The translations under genes were made by a program, and so were the position numbers. A model generated the notes under the pieces. That model saw only the letters and a list, made by a program, of their open reading frames with translations. It was not told where the DNA came from and did not search any database. A DNA stretch of 64,000 nt from Blattamonas nauphoetae. Its lineage: Eukaryota > Preaxostyla > Oxymonadida. Below are positions 13,594 through 24,854 of this stretch, piece by piece. The stretch lies in the NCBI GenBank assembly GCA_033064195.1, contig JARBJD010000133.1, forward strand, positions 124,001 to 188,000. Direction: 5' to 3'. The number at the start of each line of letters is the position of its first letter. Position 1 is the first letter of the stretch.

Positions 13594-13657
13594 TCTCAGA
13601 TCGGCCAGCCCACTTCGAGGTACTCGCTGTGTTGAGGAGCACTCGTTTGTCTTGGAG
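13594..13657 (-). repeat. Right terminal inverted repeat of the 2.9-kb transposon
   Basis: Reverse complement of 10770-10834 with two or three differences, all in the outermost part. Confidence 0.85.
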
Positions 13658-14498
13658 GAAGACCCAGAAACTAGAAAAGAAAAAGAGGAGTCTGGCTCAA
13701 GTCCAGCAGAGTCTCCAACAGACGAAGACTGAAGTCGCAGTACGTTCACAACGATTTGTCACTTCTGACGTCATCGTCGCGTTCAGTCCAGATCAATACG
13801 AAGTGAGAGGATGGACTGTCACACGAATCGGTCAATATGGTTGTGCTGGTTGCTTCACAAAACCTGTCTCGAAAGGCATTCATCGATTGACCATCACAAC
13901 TGAAGCGGAATATGTCAGTTTGTCACTCCTCCATTCATCATCTTCCTTCGTTCAGGGTTTGGTGTGATTGACGCTGACGAATATCCAAAATATCTCACAT
14001 CGGCTGTTCACAATTCTCGAAAAGCAATGATGATGCAGAACGACAGTGGATATCTCTTCTCTGCTGGCAGCCCGCTTGCTTACAACACTCGACCTGAGCC
14101 AGGGCAGTCGTGGTCGGCGGAAGCTGATTTGGAGGAGAGGACACTCCACTTCTTCGTCAACGGTGTCCAACAGCAACACCACTTCACCCACATTCCTGTC
14201 CCTCTCGTCTTCGCCATCGAGACCTCCTATGCCTCCACAACGGTTGAGTTCACGTTTTGGGGAGAGTTGAATCAATCGAGTGTGACATTCGAAGGAACTG
14301 GACACTATTTGGGATGAATCATTTCACTCGTCTCTTCGCTTTTGCTTCAGACATCCCACTTTCACACCACACCAATCTTCTTCGTTTTGATGTGTTTTCA
14401 AAATTGAGTGAAACAAAACACAAACGAGAGAACTGGTTGTCACAATTCGCCAATTCTCATCTCACGACTTGAGATTTGGGACCCATTAAGAATGTTGG

Positions 14499-17400
14499 AT
14501 GTTTGACAAATCGGGAAATGGGACGTTAACATTCAAGGAGTTGCATAGTCTGATGACTGCACTGTCACTGACAGTTCCACCAACGGCCAGCCTTTTTGAA
14601 TGGTCGGGAATTCCGGCGTCAGTTCGAAGTGAATTTTTGATGTCAGAATGGAAACGGATGGTCCGAAATCCTCGCTTCCACATGTATTCTGTCTTCGTTG
14701 TGTTCATACTCACTCTTTGTCATCGCCTCAATTCGTTCACAGCTGGTTATCTGGAACACAACCTTCAACCCAAAACCCAGTTGAAGTTCTCCAAGCATCG
14801 GTGAGGCTGATGTCGACACATAACACCAGGTATCCCTTCACTTCCTTTTCTCCTTCATTTTCTCTCTTTCCTGTCCATTCACCTCTCCCTTGTTCGCTCA
14901 GCATCCCACAGCTATCGAAGTACATTCGGACGTTTTTGATGTTTGCAACGGAAACAGGCACTCTTCTGCTGCAGACTCAAATTGAAGACCTCCATCGGAT
15001 CCTCACAGTCTGTTCTTTGACTTCAAATTGAATCTGTATGTTCGATTTTGGACAGATATGCAAACGAGTTGTCTCCCCTAAACGACTGGATGATTTCCTT
15101 TCGACACTGGAGTGTGTCTTTTTCAATTTCTCTCTCGATGTTGCTCATATTGATTGTTGATTCCTTGATGATTTGTCTTCAGTCCGCCATCTGTGCTACA
15201 GTTGGACAGATTCATCGATCTGATTGGACTGACGGTGAGCATGCCTGATTTCGAAGCTAATCGTGTTCGAGTGTTGAAAGAGGTTTTGATTCTCATCAAT
15301 CATCTCATCCTCCTCGTTCTTTTTCATTCGTCGTCATTTGCGTTTGTCAGCCGGAATTGGAACTGACTTCGAAGTATCCAGTGTCGATGGAGGACCTACT
15401 GCGCCATCTTGATCAAGAATATCTTCAGACAGTGTTCTCTCACACATCGCAACAACTTGATTCATCGATGCGAAAACTGGAAAGCATGGATTCATCAACT
15501 TCCCCTTCCCCTTTCCCTTTTTCTTCCCTGAAATATCTTTTCAACTTGGTCATTGGTTCTCATTCTTCTTTCCTCAGATAAACGCAACGCTGTTGAATCA
15601 CTCGTGACTGACACTCTCTCGGGAACTCGGCGTCGATCTTCCGCTTCCCCATCGCCATCCCGATTCACATCCCCCTCTCCTCTTCGAAACAAGTCGAATG
15701 CTGATAGAAAGCTGAGAATCGAGACCGATCATTTGAACACGACCAAACACACTCATTCGAGGTCGTCTTCGCCGATCTCGTCGAGGACGATTCGTCGGCG
15801 AGGAAATGCGGTGTTTTATTCGTCGCCAACGAAAACCCCACCATTCAGCAGCGACTCGCCAACACACGAATACTTGCGAAATGCGACACTGCTGAAGCAA
15901 CAGAGGCAAGATGAAATCGACGCAATGCTCTCAACGATGTCATCACGAACCAATCTGTCGATTATTGCACCTCAATCACCAACGAAGACGCCACATCCAC
16001 AATCGCTCGTCACACCGAAAGATTCATCACCGATGCGAAGTCCAACGAGGCTGTCGGTCTCCCCTCGCCTCTTTCCTGCTCAAGACCCACCCAAATTCCC
16101 ATACACTCCGAAGTTCCCAGCTCCTCCTTTCGTCTTTTCTGATCCAAACGTGACGTATGGCCTCAATCGGACGGAGGATGAGATAATGGAAGAGCAGAAG
16201 CACACCGTGATTCCAAACCCCGAGTTGATCAAAAAGCGAAAATTCCCGCACAAAATGCCAGAAGTTCCGTGGCAATTCGTCGTCGACAAAGATGGTCATC
16301 TGTTTGACCAGGCGCACAAAGGAGCCACCGATCCTTCCTCTGAGCTTCCACAGGTTTGCGCTATTCATCTTCTTTTCATGATATTTTTCACTTTCTCCAT
16401 ACATCATCCTTTCTCTCGATCCCTCATTCATCGCTCAGGCAACGAACTGGGAGACACAATACGAAACGGATCACAAACCACTCCGACCATTCTCGCCGCC
16501 AAAGCCAAATCGGTCGTCTGTTTTCAACCAACTGCACCACACTGAAATCATGGAAAGTGCGTTTGTTCTGTCGGAAGAGTTGGAAGCCGAACTCGCTCGA
16601 AAGCGGAAGGAAGCGAAAGAAGAGCGAGAGAAGAAGTTGGACGAGACACGGGCGGAGAGAGAGCGTCGGAAGGAAGAGCTGGAAGAGTGGCTGAATCGAA
16701 TGGTGCGAAAAGACGCGTTCCGAAAGGAATACATGGTGATTGGAGGGGGCAATCAGTCCAACTCCAACGACACTGCACTTCCAACACGAATATCGCCAAC
16801 TCGAAAGGGTTTGTTCCGAAAGACAGGACGACTTTCAACAATCACTTTTTTGTTGTTATTTGGGAAATATTTCATTACTAATTCTTTTTCCTCATCATTT
16901 TTTTCCTTCCAAGCTAAAGACAAGATCGATCGTGGTGAAAAGAAGTTCGACAAGCGGAAGGCGCAGACGTCGGAACAGATGGACGATATGTTCACTCAGC
17001 AGCTGATTGCGATCGCTGAAGAAGGACACGCCATCACCAAGGTATTGCACTCTCTCTGTTTCCTCTGTTTTCAGCTTATCCACTCGGGGAAGGAGGATGT
17101 GGATGAGGACGAACAAGAAAATGCGAGCCAAGCTTCGGATTCGAACAGTCTGTCGATTTTGCGTCATTTTCTTACTTTTTTCATCCATTTCTCATTTTAT
17201 TGGTGTTTGTGTGTTCATTACTGTTCTCATCTCGTCCCAACGAAATGCAGATCCGCTCCACAAATATTCGCTCGAAGAAACGAAACTGACGCATGAAAAC
17301 ATGACTGGCTTCGAACGAAAAAAGCACAAAATGGAGACTCGTCTCGGAAAGGCTCAGAACGCCATCCAATCAAGTCTCGTCGAGTTCGCTCGCCAACGTG

Positions 17401-20400
17401 AAGAAAAACAGAAACGAGGAGCCAAAATTGAATCGAGAGAGAAACGACGAAAAGTAGAAATGAAAAAGATGCGGGCGAGGGAAAGGGCAGGGATCCGAGA
17501 AGCTTTGGAGGATGGCCGAAAGAATCCGTACCAACTCGGAGTGGAGGAAACTCGAACGATGCTTAAACAGGACACCGCTGGCGACCGATCAAGAAAAGGG
17601 CAGAACCAGATTTCAGACAAGATTCTGAAGAGCCAGCTCCAAATGCTGATGTCGAACCCTGATTTTGGGAGGAAAGAGAAGATGTGGCTGAGTGAGGAGG
17701 AACAGAGGAGGCTGACCGTTTTGGAGAAAGCGAAGATCATCCTTCAGGGTGTGGGAAGTGGGGAGTGGTGAGAGTGGTTGGGTGATGGTGGGAATTGTCA
17801 CTGCTCTCTTTTCTTGTCTTTCTTTCTCCTTTTCTTCTTCTCGCTTCTCTCTCACTGATTCATCTCGTTCTCTCCTCTCTCCTCTTCTCCCATCCATCTC
17901 AGAGGAGCGTGTGGCGCGAGAACAGAACATGTCACACGCCGTCCAATCGGAACACACTCGCCAGGCGCGCATCAATCAGCGAGCTCGAACAGCAACACAA
18001 GATCTGCGCAGACAGAAAGAAGAAACAAAAATGAGATTGCTGACACCTGACCGAAGGCGGAGAGAGGAGCGAAGACGAGAGATTGAAGCGCAGAAGCAGC
18101 AAGACGAGTCGAAAGAGGAGTCGTCGACGATTCTTCGGAACACAACCTCGCCATCGCTCCCTCCCTCTCTCCACAACTCCCACGATCTCTCTTCGGACGA
18201 TCTCGTCTCGTCGTCTCCCCTCGCTCAGACGCACAGTTCGACGAGCAGTGCCAAGCTCTTCCCTCCGACTTCGCCGCTCACCCCGACACGAGGCTTGCAT
18301 CACGCGAAGATGGCGTTTTCCGAGCAAGTTGTGGATGTGCACGTGGCGTCTGAAAGAGAAAGGGAAGACGAGGAAGAGAGACAGCGAAAAGTGGAGGAGG
18401 AGATGGAGTTTGACGAGAGAAGGAAGAAGAGGCGGTTCAGTTTTGTGGAGTCGGCGATGCAGGACGACGAGAAGGAGGACGCCAAGACTGAAGCTGTTGA
18501 GAAAGAACCAGATGAGAAAGGTGAAGAAATGGATGGGAGACAAAATCCCCCTTCTGCCCCAGCTCATCCCACCATCCCTCTTCTCCCGCTCAACTTCAGA
18601 TCCCGCCCATCCTCGTTCGCATCAAGCCGAGTGGTGCGTGAACAGACCAAACGAGAACAAACAAAACGAGAACAAGAAGCGACAGAACGAGCAGCCAGTG
18701 CTGAACGAGAATCAGAACTTCCTAAACAGGAGTCAACATCATCTCTCACACTGACCCTCTCCATCACACCACCCGACACACTCCTCACCCAATCTGAGAA
18801 GACAAAGCGAAGACAGCAATTCACGCCAATGACACCGAAGAAGGGAACAGCCTTTGGAGAGGAGGGAAGCGGAGAAGTGAAGAAGGGACTGATCATGAAC
18901 ACGGGAAGAGGGAGTGCTGCATCTGCCCGACCACCCACTCCGAGGACTCCACACTTCGAGAAGGAGAGAAGGAAAGGAGCATCGCCAGAGGGAGATGAGA
19001 AGGCGGAAGGGAAGGAGAACAAGCCAGTTGATCCTGTGCAGACATCTCGTTTCGTGGATGGGAATGTGTCGCTTCGGAAGAAGGAAGGGACACTCAATCG
19101 TCTGATCGATCTGGAAACACAGCGTTCAGTGACGGATCTGCGTCGAGAGGTGGAGATGACGGAGCGGAAGCCAGTTGTTGTGGAGAGCGAGGGCGAGCGG
19201 CTGATTCGGCGGTTGGAGAAGGAGAGGCAGGACGCGCAGGCGATGTTGTGGTTCTCGCAACAGCTGACGACTGGTTTGGAGATGCTCTCGTTCTTGTTCT
19301 TCCTTCTTGTCTTCGTTCTTCTCTCAATTTCTTTCTGTTTTCACTCTTTCTTCCTTCTCCCTCCCTCTCTTCCTCGTTCTCTTCAGACGATCTCCCTGCA
19401 CTCCCCTCGCAACTCCAAGGCTCGTCGATCGACAGGCTGAGCCATCTCACACAGACCCAAATCACGAACCTGGCTGAATGGACAGAAAAGCAGCGAGAGA
19501 AGGAAGAACAAGACAAGCTGAGGATGAGCTGGAAGGAACAATCAGATTCGGAAGGACGACGCACACACAAGCACAGGCGAGATTGTGGTGTGTCAGCCAA
19601 TCGAGCACAATCAAGGGAGCGGCAGAGTGGAAGAAGAAAGGAAAGAGATGGACACGACACTCTCCACTCGTCCGACTCTGACGTGTCCGATTCGAGCGAC
19701 GACGAAGAGCTGTTCGAGCTGGACGAAGGGGAAGACGGGACAGATTGGGGGCGACGCTCGTTCCTGGATTCTCTGCCGCAACCGAACACTTTGGACGAGA
19801 TTGGAGAACCAACGCACTCGGCTGGGTTCACACTCCATCTTCGTTCGATCAAGTCGGCTCGCGTTGCATCGCATGGAGGAGTGGAGACAGGACAGCTGAA
19901 TCGATCGTTCTCGTCGATTGGGGAGACAGCGAGGTCGAGAGAGGGCACGTCGGGGGAGAACACGGAGAGACGAACACGAATGGCAGAAAGTGCGTTTGTG
20001 GGAAGGAGACAAGGAAAGAAGGAAGAGCAACAGACACCGCTGAGTCAGAAGACAACACTCCAAAATGAGAGGAAGACGACAGCGAAGACTCGCCCACTCA
20101 CACCGCAGGAAGTGTACAAGGAACACGTGATTGATGGAGAGCGATATGAGAGGGGGTTCAGCAACCGGGAGCGAAGATTCGAAACGCTGAAACAGGAGTT
20201 CTTTTCGAAGCATGCACTGAGTGAGACGAAGACGGAGGGAGAAGAAGAAAGAAAGAGGAGCCCGAAGAGGATTCGAGCTGACGAGATCTCGCTGGAAGAG
20301 GAAATAAACAAAACACAAACACGAGCTGGTCTGACTCCAACAAACCAGAATAGAAATCCGTCACCCACCCACTTCGCTCTGACCACGCACGATGCGAGCT

Positions 20401-21269
20401 CGCCCTCCATCCACATCCCAACACTCAAAATGAACGAAGCAGAATCGCCCAAAGCCCCTCCCGCCTCGCCTCCCACTTCTTCGTCGTCGCCTCCCCGAAA
20501 CTCGCATCTGTCGACTCTGTTGGCTGGAGCGAACACTTCGTTGCTGTCTGAAAGAATGGGGAATGTGGTGGAAGTGCAACCCAACCCGTCGCTCTCTCCA
20601 TTCGCGCTGAATCCGCAGGTGCTCGCTTTGTATCGTCCGAGCTCGAGTTTGTCGACTCGACGAGGGGGACGAGAAGACGAAAGACGAATGGAGTTGGATG
20701 AAGTGAAGGAAGAGAGGGAGGACACTGAACGAAGTGAGAGACATTTCAGTCTGCCAGTTCCTTCTCCAATCCCAGCCAGTTCTCCTCCTTTCCAATCAGC
20801 GCGTTCGTCCGCTCCTCTCTCGTCTCGTCCATCGTCAGCTCGAACACTCCCAACATCCACTCCAATCACCTTCTCTCGCCCCCAAACATCCCAACCTCGC
20901 TCTCATCACCCACCCAACACTCAAACCATCGAAAATCGATCCAACTTCGGAAATTCGTTCACAGCACGACCTTCATACGGATCATCATTCGTTCGCACCC
21001 CGTTCTCTCCTCGCAACACTCTCCAAACCCAATTCCAGACTCAAAGCGGATCTCCGTCGTTGTTCTCTGCTCAGCCGACTCCGCGGATGGTTCGGTCAGG
21101 AAGGCACAATGCGACGGCGATGAAGATTCGAGGAGCGAAGAGCAAAGTGCAGTCGAGGCGGTCAGCGAGGCCAGAGTCGGGGGATGCGGGGAAGGGAGGG
21201 GCGAAAGGGTATGTTTCGAACATTCTGGTGGCAAGTGGGTCGAGAGCGGTGTTGCATGGTGGGTCGTGA
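14499..21269 (+). CDS. EF-hand/coiled-coil protein, 13 exons, about 1,892 aa
   Basis: Exons: 14499-14683, 14743-14800, 14912-15007, 15056-15111, 15183-15234, 15351-15483, 15578-16353, 16439-16808, 16914-17041, 17075-17147, 17251-17748, 17903-19273 and 19387-21269. They sum to 5,679 nt and keep frame throughout. All introns are GT-AG except the one after exon 6, which appears to use a GC donor (15484); the inverted copy has GT there. Residues 2-14 form a canonical EF-hand loop (FDKSGNGTLTFKE), so calcium binding is likely. The middle is highly charged and helical (long Glu/Lys/Arg coiled coils in exons 8, 11 and 12). The rest is Ser/Pro-rich with many SPTK/TPKK-like sites suited to proline-directed kinases. 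No catalytic domain was seen. A cytoskeletal or scaffold role is possible but unproven. The EF-hand starts right at the Met, so an extra 5' exon cannot be excluded. Confidence 0.75.
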
Positions 21270-21381
21270 AAGAGTCTCTGTGGGTGGCGAGAGGAACATG
21301 CTCTTCTGTTCGTCTTTTGTTTTGGTTTATTTTCTATTTCTTCCTATCTTTCTTTCTGTTGTGTTTTCTGAATCGCAATAA

Positions 21382-22487
21382 TTGGGAATGAATCTGATCA
21401 AGCCACTTTTCAAGATGGGGAAGAACGATCCCCAGTATTACGATACTGTGAATGCACTTCACGTGTTCAGAAAGAAAAAGAAGACGGGAAACTGGCTCCC
21501 GCTTGTGCAGAAGCTGGTGGACACGATTCCGGAAGACGAGGACATCCAACTGAAAACGGACAAGATTTTCCGAGATCTGTGGCATCACCTGAAGGAATGC
21601 ACGACGAATGATCAAGTATCTGAAATCTTGTCTCTAATCCGGCGTGTTTTGTGCAACAAACTGGTGCGTGAGGTGTGGTCGCCACGTTTCATTCTCATCT
21701 TCTCATCTCGTCATCTTCTTCTCAGGATTTGTTTGGACGACGGAACAAAGAATTCTATTACTCGTGTGTGCTGTGCCATCCCATGCCAAGCGTTCTTACC
21801 CAAGGCCTGCTGGTGATCTTCAACATCATCGAAACCGGATTCGTTGTGGACAAATCCCACTCCACGCACATCGAACTGGAAATATCGCACAAAAACTCGC
21901 TTCATGCAGCAGGAGGCTTTGATGAAGTAATGGAGTTCGCAGTGATGTGCAGCGAGGACAAAGATTTGGAGGCGCTGATCCCACTGTCACTTGGTGTCTT
22001 TATTTCGGCGTTTTGTGTTCGGACCATCTCTACGGATTTCTCACTGATGGTGAGTCTTTCGTCAATCCTCGAAAAGCACTTCCTCTTCCTGCTTCGACTG
22101 ACGAAACCGCCGCTTCCCTCTCGCCCCAAGGAAGGGACTGAAGTGCAAGAAATCACGGACAACTCTTTCTTTATCGACAGTTACACGACGCGCGTTGAAG
22201 CTCTGACGCTAATCCGCCACTTACTGTTCTTTTCGACGGCTCAAACCGTTCTGAATTTGCAAAAACAGGCGTTCTACAGCGGAGGGTTAAGCTGGATCTT
22301 GTACGGTGCGTGCTCGCCTCCGATCCCCATCAAGCCGCCAAATTCGAGCCAAGAGACGATTCAAGTCGAACATGAACCACCCGTTCGATTGTTTTTTTCG
22401 TTGTCGTTGTTCAATCGCATCATTCTTTTCTTCACTTCAGAAACAAGTGAATCAGCGTTCAAAAACAGTGATATTTCAACGAATTGA
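21382..22487 (+). pseudogene. 5' fragment of the RME-8-like gene
   Basis: Exon 1 (21382-21663), a 62-nt intron (21664-21725) and the start of exon 2 match the first 290 or so residues of the whole gene at 24855-34924, including its intron. Homology ends at about 22354, where repeat A meets repeat B. The open frame runs on for about 44 unrelated codons to a stop at 22485-22487. If expressed it would give a truncated protein with a new tail. It could also lend its promoter to the kinase gene just downstream, which starts at 22521. Confidence 0.8.
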
Positions 22488-22520
22488 AAGAACCTAGATA
22501 ACTAGTGTCAAATACGAATA

Positions 22521-24606
22521 ATGGTTCACTCGATCAAACCTTTATTCGGAAAGAACGAAAAAATGTCAGCCAAACCAAAAGCGAAAAGACAGTTCCAAGT
22601 GAAAGTTCCCGAACCATGTGTGCATCACCGTTTTTTGCATCCATCTCTCTTTCACCATCCCCTCTTCTCATCACCATCGCAATGAAATCATCATTCTTTC
22701 TCTTTCTGGTTTGGTGTTGTCAGACAGTTTTGTTCGGAAATTGGGGCAAGGCCGATTCGGGTCAGTGTATGAAGTATCGAAAGCGGGATCGTCGGAACAC
22801 TTTGCGATGAAGGTGCTGCCGTTCACATCGGAAGAAGATTTCTCGAAGAACGAACATGAGATCTCGAAACTGCAAAACAACCAACACCGGAATGTGGTTG
22901 GATTTGTGGACGTGATTGTGGAAGGAAATGCGCACTTTGTGGTTCTGGAGCTGTGCTCGTGTTCTTTGACTGATCGGATTTCGGAATTGCGAAAGCTGGG
23001 GACGACGATGGATCGCGTGGTATTGTTTTCTTCTCGCTCTTCATGTTGTGTTCTTCCGATTCTTCTTTCCCTGCTTGTTGATGTTTTTGATGTTATTTTT
23101 GTTGTTTTTGTTGTTCAGACAGTGTTCCGAATTGTGTCGGATGTGTTGGCTGGGCTGGGGTTTCTGCACTCTCGAAATGAGGTGTATGGAGATGTGAAGC
23201 CATCGAATATTCTGATTGGTTGTGATGGCCGAGCGAAGCTGGGTGTGTTCTGATTGATTCTTGTTCATATTTTTCTTCTCATTTTCTGATTTGTTCTGTT
23301 TTGTTGTTTCAGGGGACTTTGGAGGAGTGGTTGGAGTTGGAACAGTGAAGACATCAAATTCAGCGGAGTGTGGGACGATGCAGTTCTGGGGGCCCGAAAT
23401 GTTTGCTGTTGGAGTTGAGAAAGGAGTGGGTGTGGGTGTAGGAGTGTCGCAGGCGGGAGACATGTGGGCCTTTGGGCTGATTGTGTTGGAGTTGCTGACT
23501 GGGGAGTCGTGGATATCGGGAACGAATGGGATGGAGATTGGGGAAAGTGTTCGCGGATTTGATGTTGTTTCGGTGTGCTCGAAAGTGAAGATCTCGAAGA
23601 GTATTTCACCTGTGCTGTGTCTTCTTCTTCACAAAGTGTGATTCTCGTTGTTCTCATCTCTTCTCTCTCTTCTCTCTGTTTGGTTGTTGTGCGATGTTTG
23701 GATGTGTTCTCAGAATCCGCAATCGCGACTTTCGTCGGGTGAGCTGATTCGGAGTGGTGGACTTTGTTCGATTTTGGGATCGGAAACACCGCTCTCTCAG
23801 TTCCTTCGTGAAGAACTGGACTCCACTCGATCTGAGCTTGACACAACAAAGATGGTGGTCGACCAACTCCACTCAAAACTGAATGAATCCGAAAGAATGT
23901 GCGCAACACTCAAAACAGAGAATCAGAAGCTCCGAAAAGACTTGGCGAACAAGACTTCAAAGCCCCCTGAAAATGCTCGCGGTCCCAATCCTGCACAGCA
24001 ATCAGTCCAACAGACGAAGACTGAAGTCACTGCCCGATCACAACCAATTGTCGCATCTGATGTCATCGTCGCGTTCAGTCCAGATCAATACGAAGTGAGA
24101 GGATGGACTGTCACACGAATCGGTCAATATGGTTGTGCTGGTTGCTTCACAAAACCTGTCTCGAAAGGCATTCATCGATTGACCATCACAACTGAAGCGG
24201 AATATGTCAGTTTGTCACTCCTCCATTCATCATCTTCGTTCTTTCAGTGATTGGTGTGCTTGACGCTGCCAAATATCCAAAATATCTCACAAAGGAGGTT
24301 AATAAATCTCCGAAAGCAGTGATGATGCACAACTACGGAGGTCTCTTTTCAGCTGGAAAACTTCATGCTCTGAACTCGAAACCTGAGGAAGGGCAGGAGT
24401 GGTCGGCGGAGGCTGATTTGGGGAAGAGGACACTCCACTTCTTCATCGACGGTGTCCAACAGAAACACTACTTCATCAACATTCCTGTCCCTCTCGTCAT
24501 CGCCATCGAAGCCATCCACAAAGATACTCAGATTAAGATCACGTTTTGGGGAGAGTTGAAGTCGTCAAGTGTGACATTCGAAGGAACTGGACACAATTTG
24601 GGATGA
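22521..24606 (+). CDS. Protein kinase fused to coiled coil and SPRY domain, 564 aa
   Basis: Six exons keep frame: 22521-22617, 22724-23019, 23119-23242, 23313-23635, 23714-24209 and 24248-24606 (1,695 nt). The kinase domain spans about residues 36-280: glycine loop GQGRFGSV (40-47), AMKV lysine K62, probable alpha-C glutamate E78, catalytic loop YGDVKPSN with D156, K158 and N161, DFG at 174-176, GPE at 199-201 and D222 of DMWAFG. HRD is replaced by YGD, but every metal- and phosphate-handling residue is present, so Ser/Thr kinase activity is likely. The VKPSN loop is of the Ser/Thr type. A coiled coil (about 305-370) and a SPRY/B30.2-like domain (about 395-564) follow; the latter usually binds protein ligands. 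It sits 34 bp after the RME-8 fragment and ends tail to tail with the whole RME-8-like gene. The damaged duplicate is at 43950-47464. Confidence 0.82.
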
Positions 24607-24854
24607 ATCATTTCACTCATCTCTTCGTTTTTCTTCAAACATCCCACTTTCACACCACAACGAATTCTTCGTTTTGAAATGTTTTGAGAAGTGACGAGGC
24701 AGATGTGTGATTGTCCACCTCATGTTATTCTTCGTTATCTTCTTCAGTTTTTGAAACTCATCGACTTACTCGAAAGATTCTGAGAGAGCGAGCAATCAAC
24801 AAACAACAGCGATGTGACTTGACAAAACACGAAAAGAAAGAATTGTTCAGAGAC
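24607..24854. other. Convergent 3' intergenic region
   Basis: About 250 bp between the stop of the kinase-SPRY gene (plus) and the stop of the RME-8-like gene (minus). It must hold both 3' ends. No clear polyadenylation signal was picked out. The counterpart in repeat B right arm is 43811-43949. Confidence 0.4.

Larger units (their letters stand above)
10770..13657. mobile_element. Decayed DNA transposon with terminal inverted repeats of about 64 bp
   Basis: The ends are inverted copies of each other: 10770-10834 and 13594-13657 match almost perfectly over the inner 48 bp, with a few changes near the outer edge. The insert lies inside the coiled-coil exon of a SPRY gene and is absent from the inverted-repeat partner near 38.8 kb. 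The interior has only short open frames (for example near 11886-12260 and 12308-12595), none recognised, so the transposase is decayed or missing. A target-site duplication could not be fixed because the exact outer ends are uncertain. Superfamily unknown; a Mutator-like element is possible but not shown. Confidence 0.75.
9988..14317 (+). pseudogene. Coiled-coil/SPRY protein gene split by a DNA transposon
   Basis: Exon 1 is only 21 nt (9988-10008, MFPDFQQ). Exon 2 starts at 10185 after a 176-nt intron and encodes an alpha-helical N-terminal domain with an IPNK motif, then a coiled coil. The frame leaves the gene where the transposon begins (about 10770). The gene resumes near 13658 with the end of the coiled coil and the first half of the SPRY/B30.2-like domain. 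A 38-nt GT-AG intron (13918-13955) then leads to exon 3 (13956-14317), with FWGELN and the TGHYLG end. The inverted-repeat partner at 38158-39606 is uninterrupted and has the same exon layout, which supports the model. An intact product is unlikely unless the insert is spliced out. Confidence 0.8.
9942..22354 (+). repeat. Inverted repeat A, left arm
   Basis: This segment matches 33988-39646 in opposite orientation and holds, in order, the SPRY gene, the EF-hand gene and the 5' part of the RME-8-like gene. The left arm has gained the 2.9-kb transposon at 10770-13657. The right arm has lost two blocks of the EF-hand gene. The inner breakpoint is sharp: both arms share GAGCCAA at about 22346-22352 and then diverge. 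Confidence 0.85.
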
